From the NCBI GenBank assembly GCA_015068905.1, contig SVJQ01000001.1, positions 124,001 through 188,000 on the forward strand: 64,000 bases of DNA. Reading direction: 5' to 3'. The DNA is from Oscillospiraceae bacterium. GTDB taxonomy: Bacteria; Bacillota; Clostridia; UBA1381; UBA9506. The notes beneath the pieces are model-generated. The model had not been told where the DNA came from, did not search any database, and saw nothing but the letters and a program-made list of their open reading frames with translations. The translations under genes and the position numbers were made by a program. Shown one piece after another: positions 8,469 to 17,486 of this stretch; positions within the stretch are counted from its first letter, which is position 1, and the number at the start of each line of letters is the position of its first letter.

Positions 8469-10241
8469 ATGAAACAAAAACGTCCTAAAGGGTTGATACG
8501 TCGTTTTCTCCCTTACTTTAAAAAATATAAATGGATATTGGTGTTGGATTTATTCTGTGCGTCACTGACAACGGTTTGTGAGCTGGTGCTGCCTTTAATT
8601 GTCCGCTTTATCACAGACAGAGCCACAACCGCGCCCCACACCCTGACGGTGAGAATCATTTTGTCTGTGGGTGCTTTTTACCTCATCTTGCGTATCATTG
8701 ATACTCTGGCCAGCTATTATATGGCAAATATGGGGCACGTTATGGGTGTTAAAATCGAGAGTGATATGCGGCGGGATTTGTTCAGTCACTTATCCAACCT
8801 TTCATTTTCTTATTATGACGATGCAAAGGTCGGCTCACTTATGTCCCGCATCACCAGCGATTTGTTTGATGTAACAGAATTCGCACATCACGGGCCTGAG
8901 GAATTGTTTATTTCCTTTATCAAAATTGTTGTGGCGTTCTGCATTTTAGCCTCTGTGAACGTGTGGCTGACTTTGATTATTTTCTCTATTCTGCCCTTTT
9001 TGTTCATCGTTGCCTTTGTGCTGAACCGCAAAATGCGGAAGAATTTTAAAGATTCAAGAGTGCAGATTGGTGAGCTCAATTCCCAGATAGAAGACAGCCT
9101 TTTGGGTATTCGCGTGGTAAAATCCTTTGCCAATGAACCCGTTGAGGTTGAAAAATTTAATAAAGGCAACGACAAATTTGTTGGCATTAAAAAGAAGTCA
9201 TACCTGTATATGGGTCTGTTTCAGAGCAGCACCCGCTCCTTTGACGGTGTTATGTATATTGCGGTAGTGGTTTCCGGCTCACTGTTCATGTTGGGCGGGC
9301 ACATTACACCGCCGGATTTGATTGCCTATCTTTTGTATGTCACAACACTGCTGACCTCCATCCGTCGCATCGTTGAATTTACTGAGCAATTCCAACGTGG
9401 TATGACAGGTATTGAGCGGTTTTGCGAGGTGATGGATGAACCCGTTACCGTGTCTGATAAAAAAGGCGCAAAAGAACTGCCAAAGGTTTTAGGTCAGGTG
9501 AACTTTGCAGATGTAAGCTTTCGTTATGCCGAGGGCTTAGAGGAGGTTTTGGCTCACATTAACCTTTCTATTGCACCCGGTGAAAGTGTGGCTTTGGTGG
9601 GCCCCTCAGGCGGTGGCAAAACAACCTTGTGCAGCTTGATTCCACGTTTTTATGATGTGACAGAGGGTGCCATCACCATTGACGGACACAACATTCAGGA
9701 TGTGACCTTAAAATCCCTGCGCTCTCAGATTGGCGTGGTACAGCAGGATATTTATATGTTCTCAGGCACGGTGTTTGAAAACATTGAATACGGCAAACCC
9801 GGCGCAACTATGGAAGAAGTGATTGAGGCTGCCAAAATGGCAGGTGCTCACGAGTTTATCATGCAGCTTAAAGACGGGTATCACACCTATGTGGGTGAAC
9901 GCGGCGTCAAGCTTTCCGGTGGACAGAAGCAACGCATTGGCATTGCCCGGGTGTTCTTGAAAAATCCGCCCATTCTGATTTTAGATGAAGCTACCTCGGC
10001 GCTGGATAATGAAAGTGAGCGTTTGGTGCAGAAGTCTTTAGAGAGCCTGGCAAAGGGCAGAACCACCTTTACCATCGCTCACAGGCTTTCGACCATCCGC
10101 AACGCAAACCTTATTTTGGTTTTGACGGAAGAGGGCATTGTTGAGCAGGGCAATCACGAAAACCTGATGGCAGAAAAGGGCTTATATTATAAGCTTTATC
10201 AGATGGCGATGGATACAGAAAACGTGTCGATGGAATCCTGA
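8469..10241 (+). CDS. ABC exporter, fused membrane and ATPase domains
   Basis: A 590-residue half-transporter of the multidrug/lipid exporter type. A six-helix membrane domain occupies about residues 20-310. The ATPase domain has Walker A VGPSGGGKTT, the signature LSGGQKQR, Walker B ILILDEATSALD and the switch IAHRLST. All catalytic residues are present, so it can act as a homodimer or pair with the next exporter. The ATG at 8469 follows GAGGAAAG; the longer frame starting at 8433 lies inside the M20 gene. The substrate is unknown. Confidence 0.9.
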   Translation: MKQKRPKGLIRRFLPYFKKYKWILVLDLFCASLTTVCELVLPLIVRFITDRATTAPHTLTVRIILSVGAFYLILRIIDTLASYYMANMGHVMGVKIESDMRRDLFSHLSNLSFSYYDDAKVGSLMSRITSDLFDVTEFAHHGPEELFISFIKIVVAFCILASVNVWLTLIIFSILPFLFIVAFVLNRKMRKNFKDSRVQIGELNSQIEDSLLGIRVVKSFANEPVEVEKFNKGNDKFVGIKKKSYLYMGLFQSSTRSFDGVMYIAVVVSGSLFMLGGHITPPDLIAYLLYVTTLLTSIRRIVEFTEQFQRGMTGIERFCEVMDEPVTVSDKKGAKELPKVLGQVNFADVSFRYAEGLEEVLAHINLSIAPGESVALVGPSGGGKTTLCSLIPRFYDVTEGAITIDGHNIQDVTLKSLRSQIGVVQQDIYMFSGTVFENIEYGKPGATMEEVIEAAKMAGAHEFIMQLKDGYHTYVGERGVKLSGGQKQRIGIARVFLKNPPILILDEATSALDNESERLVQKSLESLAKGRTTFTIAHRLSTIRNANLILVLTEEGIVEQGNHENLMAEKGLYYKLYQMAMDTENVSMES

Positions 10242-10284
10242 TTATTACGTTTTGTTTACAAGTAAAATTTTTTGTTTTTACCTC

Positions 10285-10312
10285 TTGACAAAGAATTTAA
10301 ATGGGGTATAAT
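10285..10312 (+). promoter_or_regulatory. Consensus sigma-A promoter of the second ABC exporter
   Basis: A perfect TTGACA (10285-10290) and a perfect TATAAT (10307-10312) are separated by 16 bp. Transcription should start near 10318. Confidence 0.85.
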
Positions 10313-10314
10313 GG

Positions 10315-10343
10315 GGCTGTGACGAAGAAATTTCGTCACAGCC
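10315..10343 (+). other. Strong stem-loop at the 5' end of the exporter mRNA
   Basis: A perfect 12-bp stem (GGCTGTGACGAA with TTCGTCACAGCC) and a 5-nt loop begin at or just before the predicted transcription start and end 33 bp before the start codon. The following bases (TATTTTAATC) are not a strong T tract, so it looks more like a 5' stabilising structure or a weak terminator for the upstream exporter than a clear attenuator. Confidence 0.6.
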
Positions 10344-10375
10344 TATTTTAATCAGCTCACTCTGGAGGGATGGTT

Positions 10376-12160
10376 ATGAAGAAAAAGAACGGTTGTAATA
10401 CGATTGACGATTGTATTAAAAATTTTAATGAAAATAAGGGTCGCCCCTTTAAAATTATCTTAGGTTTTTACAAGGGTGAAGGCTGGACAATGGTTAAAAG
10501 CACCCTGTGTATTATTTTAATGCAGCTGCCGGTCTGGGTGATCCCGGTTATCATATCCAATGTTATTAACATTGCTACAGAACCGGCCAAGCACACACTT
10601 TCTGAGTTTTTAATCAATGCAATTATTGCTCTGGTGGTTGTGGCGCAAAACTCGTTCAGTACCTATGGTATTGCAATGTTTTACGACCGGCTGGTGAGAA
10701 AAATTGAGTATATGCTTCGCAGCAGCCTGATTGAGAAGCTGCAGCAGCTTTCCATGTCTTTTCACAAGAATGTTAACTCAGGTAAGCTCCAGTCCAAGAT
10801 TATGCGTGACTGTGAAAATATTGAAGCGCTTTTGGCAGAGGGCTACAGAAGCCTTTTGTGTATTACCCTAAGCATTTGTGTGGCTATTTCAGTGACTGCC
10901 TATAACAGCCCCATTGTTATTTTGTTCTTTGTGGCTGTTGTGCCTTTAGAGGTTTTGTTGCTCAGATTGCTTCGTGGCGTTGTCCGCCGTAGAAACGCAA
11001 AATTCAGAAAAGAAATTGAGGTTACACAGTCCGGTGTATCGGAGATGATTGAGCTGATTCCCGTTACCCGTGCACACGGCCTGCAGCAAAGGGAAGTACA
11101 TAAAATGAACAGCCGGTTAGGCAGCGTTATGACAGCCGGCTATCAGCTTGATAAAACAAACAGCTTCTTTGGTGCCAGCACCTGGGTGTTGTCTGAACTT
11201 TCCCGCCTGTCCTGCTTGTTCTTTACCGGCTATCTGGCGTATAAAGGTAAAATTTCTGTGGGCGAGGTTGTGTTGTATCAAACTTATTTTTCACAGATTG
11301 TTAACAGCATCAGCGGTCTTTTGAATATGTATCCCCGTATCACAAAGGGTTTTGAATCCATTGACTCTATCAGCGAAGTTTTGCGTGAAGAACGAGTAGA
11401 GGTGGATAACTCCATTATCCCCTTGCCGGATATGAAGGGTAAAATTGAGTTCTGCAATGTGTGTTATCAGTATCCGGACAGTGATAAGCGGGTGCTTGAT
11501 GATTTCTCCTTAACAGTTCCTGCGGGGCAGAGTGTTGCTTTTGTAGGCGCTTCCGGTGCCGGTAAAACTACACTTCTTGATTTGTTGATTGGTTTTGACA
11601 GACCCCAGGAGGGACAGATTTTAATTGACAGAGTCAACATGCTCAATCTGAATATGACGGAATATCGAAATCAGATTGCAGTTGTGCCTCAGAATACGGT
11701 TTTGTTTGCCGGCACCATTCGGGATAACGTTACCTATGGTGTAGATAATGTTTCAGATGAAGAAGTCTATGAAGTTTTAAAAAGCGTTGGGCTTGACGAT
11801 TTGGTGGATACACTGCCTGATGGCATTTATACGCATTTAGGCGAACACGGCGGCAAGCTTTCCGGCGGTCAGCGACAGAGAATCTCTATTGCCCGTGCTC
11901 TGCTCAGAAAACCGAAGATGATTATTTTTGACGAGGCGACCTCAGCTCTTGACTCAGCTTCTGAGAAAAAGGTTCAGGCGGCAGTTGATGCCATGATGAA
12001 GCAATGTACCACCTTTATGGTTGCCCACCGTCTGTCTACCATCCGTAATGTTGATCGCATTGTGGTTTTAGCACAGGGACAAGTGGTAGAAGAGGGCTCT
12101 TATGATGAACTGATGGAAAAGCAGGGCGCTTTCTATCAACTTAAAAAACTGCAAGAATAG
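10376..12160 (+). CDS. ABC exporter, fused membrane and ATPase domains
   Basis: A second half-transporter of the exporter type, 594 residues, with an N-terminal cytoplasmic stretch of about 50 residues before the membrane domain. The ATPase domain has Walker A VGASGAGKTT, signature LSGGQRQR and Walker B MIIFDEATSALD, all intact. The ATG at 10376 is preferred to the one at 10370, which is only one base from the TGGAGGG ribosome site. It has its own consensus promoter and a terminator, so it is a separate unit from the exporter before it. The substrate is unknown. Confidence 0.9.
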   Translation: MKKKNGCNTIDDCIKNFNENKGRPFKIILGFYKGEGWTMVKSTLCIILMQLPVWVIPVIISNVINIATEPAKHTLSEFLINAIIALVVVAQNSFSTYGIAMFYDRLVRKIEYMLRSSLIEKLQQLSMSFHKNVNSGKLQSKIMRDCENIEALLAEGYRSLLCITLSICVAISVTAYNSPIVILFFVAVVPLEVLLLRLLRGVVRRRNAKFRKEIEVTQSGVSEMIELIPVTRAHGLQQREVHKMNSRLGSVMTAGYQLDKTNSFFGASTWVLSELSRLSCLFFTGYLAYKGKISVGEVVLYQTYFSQIVNSISGLLNMYPRITKGFESIDSISEVLREERVEVDNSIIPLPDMKGKIEFCNVCYQYPDSDKRVLDDFSLTVPAGQSVAFVGASGAGKTTLLDLLIGFDRPQEGQILIDRVNMLNLNMTEYRNQIAVVPQNTVLFAGTIRDNVTYGVDNVSDEEVYEVLKSVGLDDLVDTLPDGIYTHLGEHGGKLSGGQRQRISIARALLRKPKMIIFDEATSALDSASEKKVQAAVDAMMKQCTTFMVAHRLSTIRNVDRIVVLAQGQVVEEGSYDELMEKQGAFYQLKKLQE

Positions 12161-12179
12161 CTTGGGCATTCAGCCTTAC

Positions 12180-12220
12180 AAAAAAGGGACTGTAGCAAAA
12201 TGCTACAGTCCCTTTTTTGA
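12180..12220. terminator. Bidirectional terminator between exporter and sigF
   Basis: A long stem GGGACTGTAGCA/TGCTACAGTCCC is flanked by A and T runs on both sides, so it can stop the exporter transcript and the convergent spoIIA transcript. Confidence 0.9.
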
Positions 12221-12229
12221 CCTTCACGG

Positions 12230-12943
12230 TTATGCAGAAGAGTCAGTCAGGTTTGCTCTGAGCTTTTCCAAAATCTTTTTTTCTAATCGCGAAACCTGCA
12301 CCTGAGAGATGCCCATCTTTTTTGCAATTTGCGCCTGTGTCTGTTCCTTCAGGTACCTGAGAAGAATAATTTTCTTCTCACGGTCAGGCAGCGCCTGAAT
12401 CAGCTCTTTAAGTGCCAGTCGATTGATTAAACTGTCTTCGCCATCCTCTGCCGGAATCAGGTCTTTTAAGGTGGTGTTTGTTTCTCCGCAGGCTTCGTCT
12501 AAAGAATCCGGTGCCCGTGTGGCAGTCAAAGCGCAGGAAAGCTCGGCAACATCAACAGACAGTTTTTCAGCAATTTCAGAAACCGCAGGTTCTTTGCCAT
12601 TTTCTTTTACAAGCTGTTCGCGAACCATAGCAGCTTTAGAAGCCAGAACTTTATAGCTGCGGCTCACTTTAATCGGGCCGGTATCCCGAAGATGGCGGCG
12701 GATTTCACCCATCATCATGGGAACAGCGTAGGTTGAAAACTGCAGTCCCAGACTGCTGTCAAAGTTTTCAATCGCCTTTAATAGACCGATGGAGGCAAGC
12801 TGAAACAAATCATCTGCTTCTGTACCGCGGTTTTTAAATCGCCCCACCACCATATAAATGAGTCCGGTGTTTTTCTTGACTAATTGTTCACGGGCGGTCG
12901 TATCTCCTTGAACAGCGCGAGTTATAAGGTTTAATGTTTCCAT
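12230..12943 (-). CDS. sigF: Forespore sigma factor SigF
   Basis: RNA polymerase sigma factor that starts forespore gene expression. The 237-residue protein has region 2 (ADDLFQLASIGLLKAI, FSTYAVPMMMGEIRRHL), region 3 and a region 4 helix-turn-helix (QIAKKMGISQVQVSRLEKK). It is the last gene of the spoIIA operon, 14 bp after spoIIAB, with GGGAGG before the ATG. By family knowledge it is held inactive by SpoIIAB until SpoIIAA is dephosphorylated. Confidence 0.96.
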   Translation of the reverse strand: METLNLITRAVQGDTTAREQLVKKNTGLIYMVVGRFKNRGTEADDLFQLASIGLLKAIENFDSSLGLQFSTYAVPMMMGEIRRHLRDTGPIKVSRSYKVLASKAAMVREQLVKENGKEPAVSEIAEKLSVDVAELSCALTATRAPDSLDEACGETNTTLKDLIPAEDGEDSLINRLALKELIQALPDREKKIILLRYLKEQTQAQIAKKMGISQVQVSRLEKKILEKLRANLTDSSA

Positions 12944-12956
12944 AACAAACCTCCCA

Positions 12957-13382
12957 CTAGGAGATAGTGCCGATTTCTTTTGTCAGCGTGACAACGGTAC
13001 CCTGACCGGGGGCGGAGGTAACATGCATTGCATCCATAAAGGTTTCCATCACGGTAAAGCCCATGCCGGAACGCTCACTGTCAGGAGAACGGGTGTATAA
13101 GGGCTGTGTGGCGAGGGCAATATCCTCAATTCCCTGACCAGAGTCCGCAATCTCAATTTTCACCTGATTATGTATAAGTTCGCAGGTGATGGTCACAATG
13201 CCATTCGGGTGCCCATACCCGTGGACAACTGCGTTTGTAACAGCCTCAGACACAGCAGTTTTAATATCGGCAAGTTCTTCTAAGGTGGGGTCAAGCTGGC
13301 TGACAAATGCTGCTACGGCAGCACGGGCAAAAGCCTCATTTTGGGATTTGCTAACAAATTCAAGCTTCATTTTATTTTCCAT
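12957..13382 (-). CDS. spoIIAB: Anti-sigma F factor and protein kinase SpoIIAB
   Basis: GHKL-type kinase, 141 residues, that binds SigF and phosphorylates SpoIIAA. The N box (DIKTAVSEAVTNAVVHGY), G1 box (EIADSGQGIED) and G2 box (ERSGMGFTVMETFMD) are all readable. It lies between spoIIAA and sigF with intergenic gaps of 3 and 13 bp, in the standard order. Confidence 0.96.
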   Translation of the reverse strand: MENKMKLEFVSKSQNEAFARAAVAAFVSQLDPTLEELADIKTAVSEAVTNAVVHGYGHPNGIVTITCELIHNQVKIEIADSGQGIEDIALATQPLYTRSPDSERSGMGFTVMETFMDAMHVTSAPGQGTVVTLTKEIGTIS

Positions 13383-13385
13383 TTT

Positions 13386-13730
13386 TCACGCCCCCTTTAC
13401 TTCGCTAAGCGCCTGTGCAACGGAAGAACAGACGGGAATCAGCCGGCTGAGCCCCGACATTGTCACAAGCTTTTTCATATGGGGGCTGACGCAGACAAGC
13501 ACAACACTGCCACCGATAGACTTAATGATTTTGTAACGCCCGATAATCATACCGATGCCGGAGCTATCCATAAAAGAAAGCGCAGAAAAATCGAAAATCA
13601 GATTTTTCACATCCCTCTCTGTAATAGCGCGTTCAATGACTGTACGAATCTGCCCGGCACTGTGATGGTCAAGCTCACCGGAAAGGGTTACGATGAGCGT
13701 TCTTTGTTCCAGTTTTAATTTCATTTCCAA
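13386..13730 (-). CDS. spoIIAA: Anti-anti-sigma factor SpoIIAA
   Basis: STAS-domain protein, 114 residues, whose phosphorylation state controls release of SigF. The phosphorylated serine is in the conserved segment LSFMDSSGIGMIIGR. The likely start is TTG at 13730: the AAAGGAGG ribosome site is 8 bp before this TTG but 14 bp before the in-frame ATG at 13724. It is first in the operon and preceded by a sigma-H promoter match. The dacF gene that precedes spoIIAA in Bacillus is not here. Confidence 0.94.
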   Translation of the reverse strand: MEMKLKLEQRTLIVTLSGELDHHSAGQIRTVIERAITERDVKNLIFDFSALSFMDSSGIGMIIGRYKIIKSIGGSVVLVCVSPHMKKLVTMSGLSRLIPVCSSVAQALSEVKGA

Positions 13731-13779
13731 ACTGTTTTCCTCCTTTGTAAGTTAAATGTAAAAAATTACCACTTATTAT

Positions 13780-13806
13780 ATTCGGCAGGCATATTTTAAT
13801 TCCTTT
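13780..13806 (-). promoter_or_regulatory. Candidate sigma-H promoter of the spoIIA operon
   Basis: On the minus strand AAAGGAATT (13806-13798), 11 bp, and GCCGAAT (13786-13780) match the sigma-H consensus RNAGGAWWW-N11/12-RNNGAAT at every defined position. It lies 50 bp before spoIIAA, which is transcribed by sigma-H in Bacillus. Confidence 0.7.
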
Positions 13807-13816
13807 GATGAAAAAG

Positions 13817-13864
13817 AAAAGGTTTTGTCGAAACGAAAAAACTTTTCGACAAAACCTTTTAAAA
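13817..13864 (-). terminator. Terminator of the MATE transporter operon
   Basis: A long perfect stem built on GGTTTTGTCGAAA/TTTTCGACAAAACC, flanked by A and T runs, follows the MATE stop codon and precedes the spoIIA promoter on the minus strand. Confidence 0.88.
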
Positions 13865-13883
13865 GCGTATAATACGTAAATTT

Positions 13884-15245
13884 TTAATCTGTTAAAACGG
13901 TTTTATAAACCTTTCGCAGGTAGATGATGCACAGTAGCAGAGAAATGCATTCGGCAATGAAAAAGGCAAACCACACATAGTTTACATTGCCAAGCAGAGA
14001 TAAAAGATATGCAGCCGGCAGTAAGACCAAAAGTTGACGGGTGATGGAGATGAACATACTGATCATGCCCTTACCGACAGCCTGAAAGACTGAAGTTACA
14101 ATAATGCAGAAGCCTGCCAGCAAAAAGTGAAGGCTGATGATTCTGAGTGCCGGAATGCCTATAGCGAGCATATCGGGGGAAGCATCAAATATATTTAATA
14201 ATGTCTCGGGGAAAAGTTGCATAATAATCAAGCCGACAGTCATAAGTGCTGTTGCGTATAGAATGGCGAGCTTGATCGTTTTGACCATTCGCTCTTTCTT
14301 TTTTGCACCCAGATTATAGGCGATGATGGGAATCATACCGTTGTTCAAACCGAAAATCGGCATAAAGATAAAGCTTTGCAGCTTAAAGTAAACCCCAAAA
14401 ACAGCAACAGCAGTTTCCTTAAAGCCCATCAAAATCTGATTGAGTCCAAAGGTCATTACAGATGCGATAGACTGCATAATGATGGATGGGAAGCCGACAG
14501 CATAAATCCGCTTGATAATTTTTATATCAGGGCGAAAGCCTTTAAAATTTAAAGAAATCTCTTTGTTGAATTTCAGATTCAGGATAAGCCCCATAACCAT
14601 AGCACAAGCCTGACCGATAACTGTTGCAATAGCGGCACCGGCAACCTCTAAGCGGGGCAGACCGAACCAGCCGAAAATTAAAATCGGGTCTAAAATGATG
14701 TTGATGAGAGCACCAAAAACCTGAGTATACATACTGTAAATTGTTTTACCGGTGGACTGAAGCAGTCTTTCGAACACGATTTGCCCAAACAAACCAAAGG
14801 AAACAGTAGACACGATGGTTAAATAGCTTTTGCCGTAATTTAAAATATCGGGCACATCGGTTTGTGTACTGAAGAAAAAGCCGGCACCGAAAATGCCGAA
14901 TAGCACAAAAAGCAGATAGCTGAGGCCATAGAGAAAAATACCGTTGGTGGCGGCGCGATTTACGTCGTCCATATTTTTCTCGCCCAATCTTCGGGAAAGG
15001 AGGGCATTAACACCAACGCCTGTACCGGCGGCGACAGCAATCATCAGGCTTTGAACGGGAAAGGCAAGGGAGACCGCCGTTAAGGCATTTTCGCTGATGC
15101 GGGATACAAAAATACTGTCTACAATGTTATAGAGTGCCTGCACCAGCATAGAAATCATCATTGGCAGGGACATAGAAATAAGTAATTTGTTAACGGGCAT
15201 AACGCCCATTTTGTTTTCTTTTACGGGTGTTGTTGATTGAGTCAT
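13884..15245 (-). CDS. MATE family efflux transporter
   Basis: A 453-residue integral membrane protein of the MATE family with about twelve membrane helices; signatures include the first-helix MPVNKLLISMSLPMMISML and the family motif ALYNIVDSIFVSRI. MATE proteins export drugs or metabolites against sodium or protons. It is the last gene of a three-gene minus-strand operon, 21 bp behind the patatin gene. The substrate is unknown. Confidence 0.92.
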   Translation of the reverse strand: MTQSTTPVKENKMGVMPVNKLLISMSLPMMISMLVQALYNIVDSIFVSRISENALTAVSLAFPVQSLMIAVAAGTGVGVNALLSRRLGEKNMDDVNRAATNGIFLYGLSYLLFVLFGIFGAGFFFSTQTDVPDILNYGKSYLTIVSTVSFGLFGQIVFERLLQSTGKTIYSMYTQVFGALINIILDPILIFGWFGLPRLEVAGAAIATVIGQACAMVMGLILNLKFNKEISLNFKGFRPDIKIIKRIYAVGFPSIIMQSIASVMTFGLNQILMGFKETAVAVFGVYFKLQSFIFMPIFGLNNGMIPIIAYNLGAKKKERMVKTIKLAILYATALMTVGLIIMQLFPETLLNIFDASPDMLAIGIPALRIISLHFLLAGFCIIVTSVFQAVGKGMISMFISITRQLLVLLPAAYLLSLLGNVNYVWFAFFIAECISLLLCIIYLRKVYKTVLTD

Positions 15246-15266
15246 GGTTTTTCCTTTCGTTTTATG

Positions 15267-16121
15267 TTACTTTGCTAAAAATTCTTTTAATTCTGACAGT
15301 TTTTCGGTAGCCAAAGCTCTGCCAATATCATAAGCTTCCTGCAGTTTGTCGGGATTTTTTTCAATCCGCTCAATGGGGAGTGCCTCGCTCGGGCGGAATA
15401 CAAAAACCTCTCCCTTTTCCTCTTTTTGGCTGATGTAACGAAGAGTCTCGTTATACATCTCGGTACGGTTTTTGATAGCTTCAGCAAGCTTGGGATATTT
15501 CGGCAGACAAAGCTTCATTATCATATCTGTCATCTTGCTGGCTTTTTTACAATAGCCTTTTTCACGGGTCAGGATGACAACATTTTTTGTGTAACCAATG
15601 CTTTCAAAAAAACGGATGGGGACAGAATCTGCCGTGCCACCGTCTGAAAGCTTTAAACCATCTATCTCAACAATTCTGGAGACAAGGGGCAGAGAAGCCG
15701 AGGCTCGAATCCACTCGCAAACAAGGGACTGACCCTCATTTTCCAGCTTTTTGTAAACAGCTTTGCCCGTTAACACGTCGGTGCAAACTACATAAAATTC
15801 CATGGGATTTTTGCAAAAGGTGTCATAGTCAAAGATATCTAATTTTTCCGGGATTTCACGGTAGCAAAAATCAGCACCGTACAAATTACCGGTGGTAAGA
15901 AGCGAGTGCAGACTGCAGTAGCGCTTGTCCCGGCAATAGGTCTTGTTATAGCGCAAGGCTCTGCCGATTTGCATTGACTTATAATTACACCCAAAAGCGG
16001 CGCCGGCAGATACACCAACGGCACCGTCAAAGGTAATGTTATGTTCCATTAAAACATCAGTGATGCCGGCGGTAAAGAGACCGCGCATAGCGCCACCTTC
16101 CATAATCAGTCCGGTTTTCAT
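15267..16121 (-). CDS. Patatin-like phospholipase
   Basis: A 284-residue serine acyl hydrolase of the patatin family. The oxyanion loop (EGGAMRGLF), the serine elbow GVSAG near residue 40 and the catalytic aspartate in LSDGGTADS near 160 form the expected Ser-Asp dyad. There is no signal peptide, so it acts in the cytoplasm on lipids or acyl esters. Its ATG overlaps the stop codon of the amidohydrolase by one base (TAATG), so the two are translationally coupled. Confidence 0.9.
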   Translation of the reverse strand: MKTGLIMEGGAMRGLFTAGITDVLMEHNITFDGAVGVSAGAAFGCNYKSMQIGRALRYNKTYCRDKRYCSLHSLLTTGNLYGADFCYREIPEKLDIFDYDTFCKNPMEFYVVCTDVLTGKAVYKKLENEGQSLVCEWIRASASLPLVSRIVEIDGLKLSDGGTADSVPIRFFESIGYTKNVVILTREKGYCKKASKMTDMIMKLCLPKYPKLAEAIKNRTEMYNETLRYISQKEEKGEVFVFRPSEALPIERIEKNPDKLQEAYDIGRALATEKLSELKEFLAK

Positions 16122-17287
16122 TATTTCACCTGTTTTCCGTTTAAAAAGACTGCGTCTACGCTTGCACCAATGGTGAGCAGTTCTCCGGACTGGATGACAA
16201 TATCGGCATCCTTGCCCGGTGCTAAGCTACCCACTCTGTCATCGATGCCAATGCTTTTAGCGGCATTGATGGTAATGCCACGGAGAGCAGCATCACGGCT
16301 GACACCGTTTTTGTGGATGAGTGAAGCCAGCAGATACAGCTCGCTCATAGGCATAACGTTGTGGTCTGAAATGATGGCAAAGGGAATGCCTGCCTCTTCC
16401 ATAGCACAGTAGACCTCATAGCTTTTGTTTTTCAGTTCCGGCTTGGTGCGGCAATCCATAGCAGGACCCAGCATCAAGGGGAGTTGTTTTTCTATCAAGA
16501 GAGGCGCAATCAGGTGCCCCTCTGTGCAATGCACAAGAATCAGACGAAGGTCAAACTCTTCTGCAATGCGGATAGCGGTACAAATATCATCTGCCCGATG
16601 GGCGTGCACTTCTAAGGGAAGTTTTCTGCGGATAACATCCGCCATAGGCTCCATTTTAAAATCAGGCTCGGGACGGCTTTTTTCTTCGCCGGCAAGATAG
16701 GCATCCTGCTTTCGGACATATTCTTTGGCACGGAATAAGGTCTCGCGCAAAATAGCGGCAGTTGCCATTCTGGTTTTGGGTGAGCGACCTTGCGGACCAT
16801 GGGTTTTTTTGGGGTTTTCACCCAAAGCCGCTTTCATAGCAACCGGTGCGCGAAAAATCATTTCATCAATCCAGCGACCGCCGGTTTTTAAAGCGGCAAA
16901 CTGACCGCCGATTACATTGGCGCTGCCGGGGCCGGAAACGGCGGTTGTAACACCTGCCATCAGTGCTTCTGAAAATGCCAAATCAAAGGGGTCAATAGCA
17001 TCAATGGCACGCAACTGGGGCGTTACAGGGTCGGAGGATTCGTTGCCGTCGGCACCCTCGCTCCCTGCCCCCTCAGCCCACAGTCCAATGTGGCAATGAG
17101 CATCCACAAAACCGGGTAGGGCATAAGCACCTTTTGCGTCATAGACATCTGTGAAGGAACTTTCGACATCTGTCAAATCCCCCATTGCGCCTAAGCTGTG
17201 AATCTTGTCCCCGTTTGTTATAATATATCCGTTTTCATATTCTGCATCCTCCATGGTCAGAATATGTGCATTTTTAATAAGTAGCAT
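16121..17287 (-). CDS. Metal-dependent amidohydrolase (imidazolonepropionase-like)
   Basis: A 388-residue TIM-barrel amidohydrolase. Visible ligands are the HxH in FVDAHCHIG, later histidines in EVHAHRADD and LVHCTEGH, and the aspartate in AIISDHNVMP. The C-terminal PGKDADIVI segment of the small beta domain is present. The ATG at 17287 is preferred because the upstream GTG at 17296 overlaps the AAGGAG ribosome site. It is first in an operon with a patatin and a MATE transporter. The substrate is not known. Confidence 0.9.
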   Translation of the reverse strand: MLLIKNAHILTMEDAEYENGYIITNGDKIHSLGAMGDLTDVESSFTDVYDAKGAYALPGFVDAHCHIGLWAEGAGSEGADGNESSDPVTPQLRAIDAIDPFDLAFSEALMAGVTTAVSGPGSANVIGGQFAALKTGGRWIDEMIFRAPVAMKAALGENPKKTHGPQGRSPKTRMATAAILRETLFRAKEYVRKQDAYLAGEEKSRPEPDFKMEPMADVIRRKLPLEVHAHRADDICTAIRIAEEFDLRLILVHCTEGHLIAPLLIEKQLPLMLGPAMDCRTKPELKNKSYEVYCAMEEAGIPFAIISDHNVMPMSELYLLASLIHKNGVSRDAALRGITINAAKSIGIDDRVGSLAPGKDADIVIQSGELLTIGASVDAVFLNGKQVK

Positions 17288-17311
17288 TTTCTTCACTCCT
17301 TTAACTTTTTT

Positions 17312-17340
17312 ATTGTATATGAATTTGGGCGTTTTGTCAA
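17312..17340 (-). promoter_or_regulatory. Promoter of the amidohydrolase-patatin-MATE operon
   Basis: On the minus strand a perfect TTGACA (17340-17335) and TACAAT (17317-17312) are separated by 17 bp. Confidence 0.8.
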
Positions 17341-17358
17341 TTTATTTCCCTAAAAGAG

Positions 17359-17387
17359 TTGACAGCGTCGGGTTTTGAGGTTATTAT
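17359..17387 (+). promoter_or_regulatory. Promoter of proS
   Basis: A perfect TTGACA (17359-17364) and TATTAT (17382-17387) are separated by 17 bp. The roughly 90-nt leader that follows shows no T-box sequence. Confidence 0.75.
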
Positions 17388-17486
17388 ATATAATAAGGTG
17401 TAAACTATCTATTACTATGCCCTGCACCTTTGTTGAGTAACTTAAACAGATGCAAAATCTGATTTCTGAAAGGATTGGTAACGTAC

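Noticed and set aside
8469..12160. The two ABC exporters as one heterodimer operon
   Set aside because: The second gene has its own consensus promoter, and both have complete ATPase motifs, so pairing is possible but not supported.
17390..17486. Possible T-box or riboswitch before proS
   Set aside because: No T-box sequence, specifier stem or terminator is present in the short leader.
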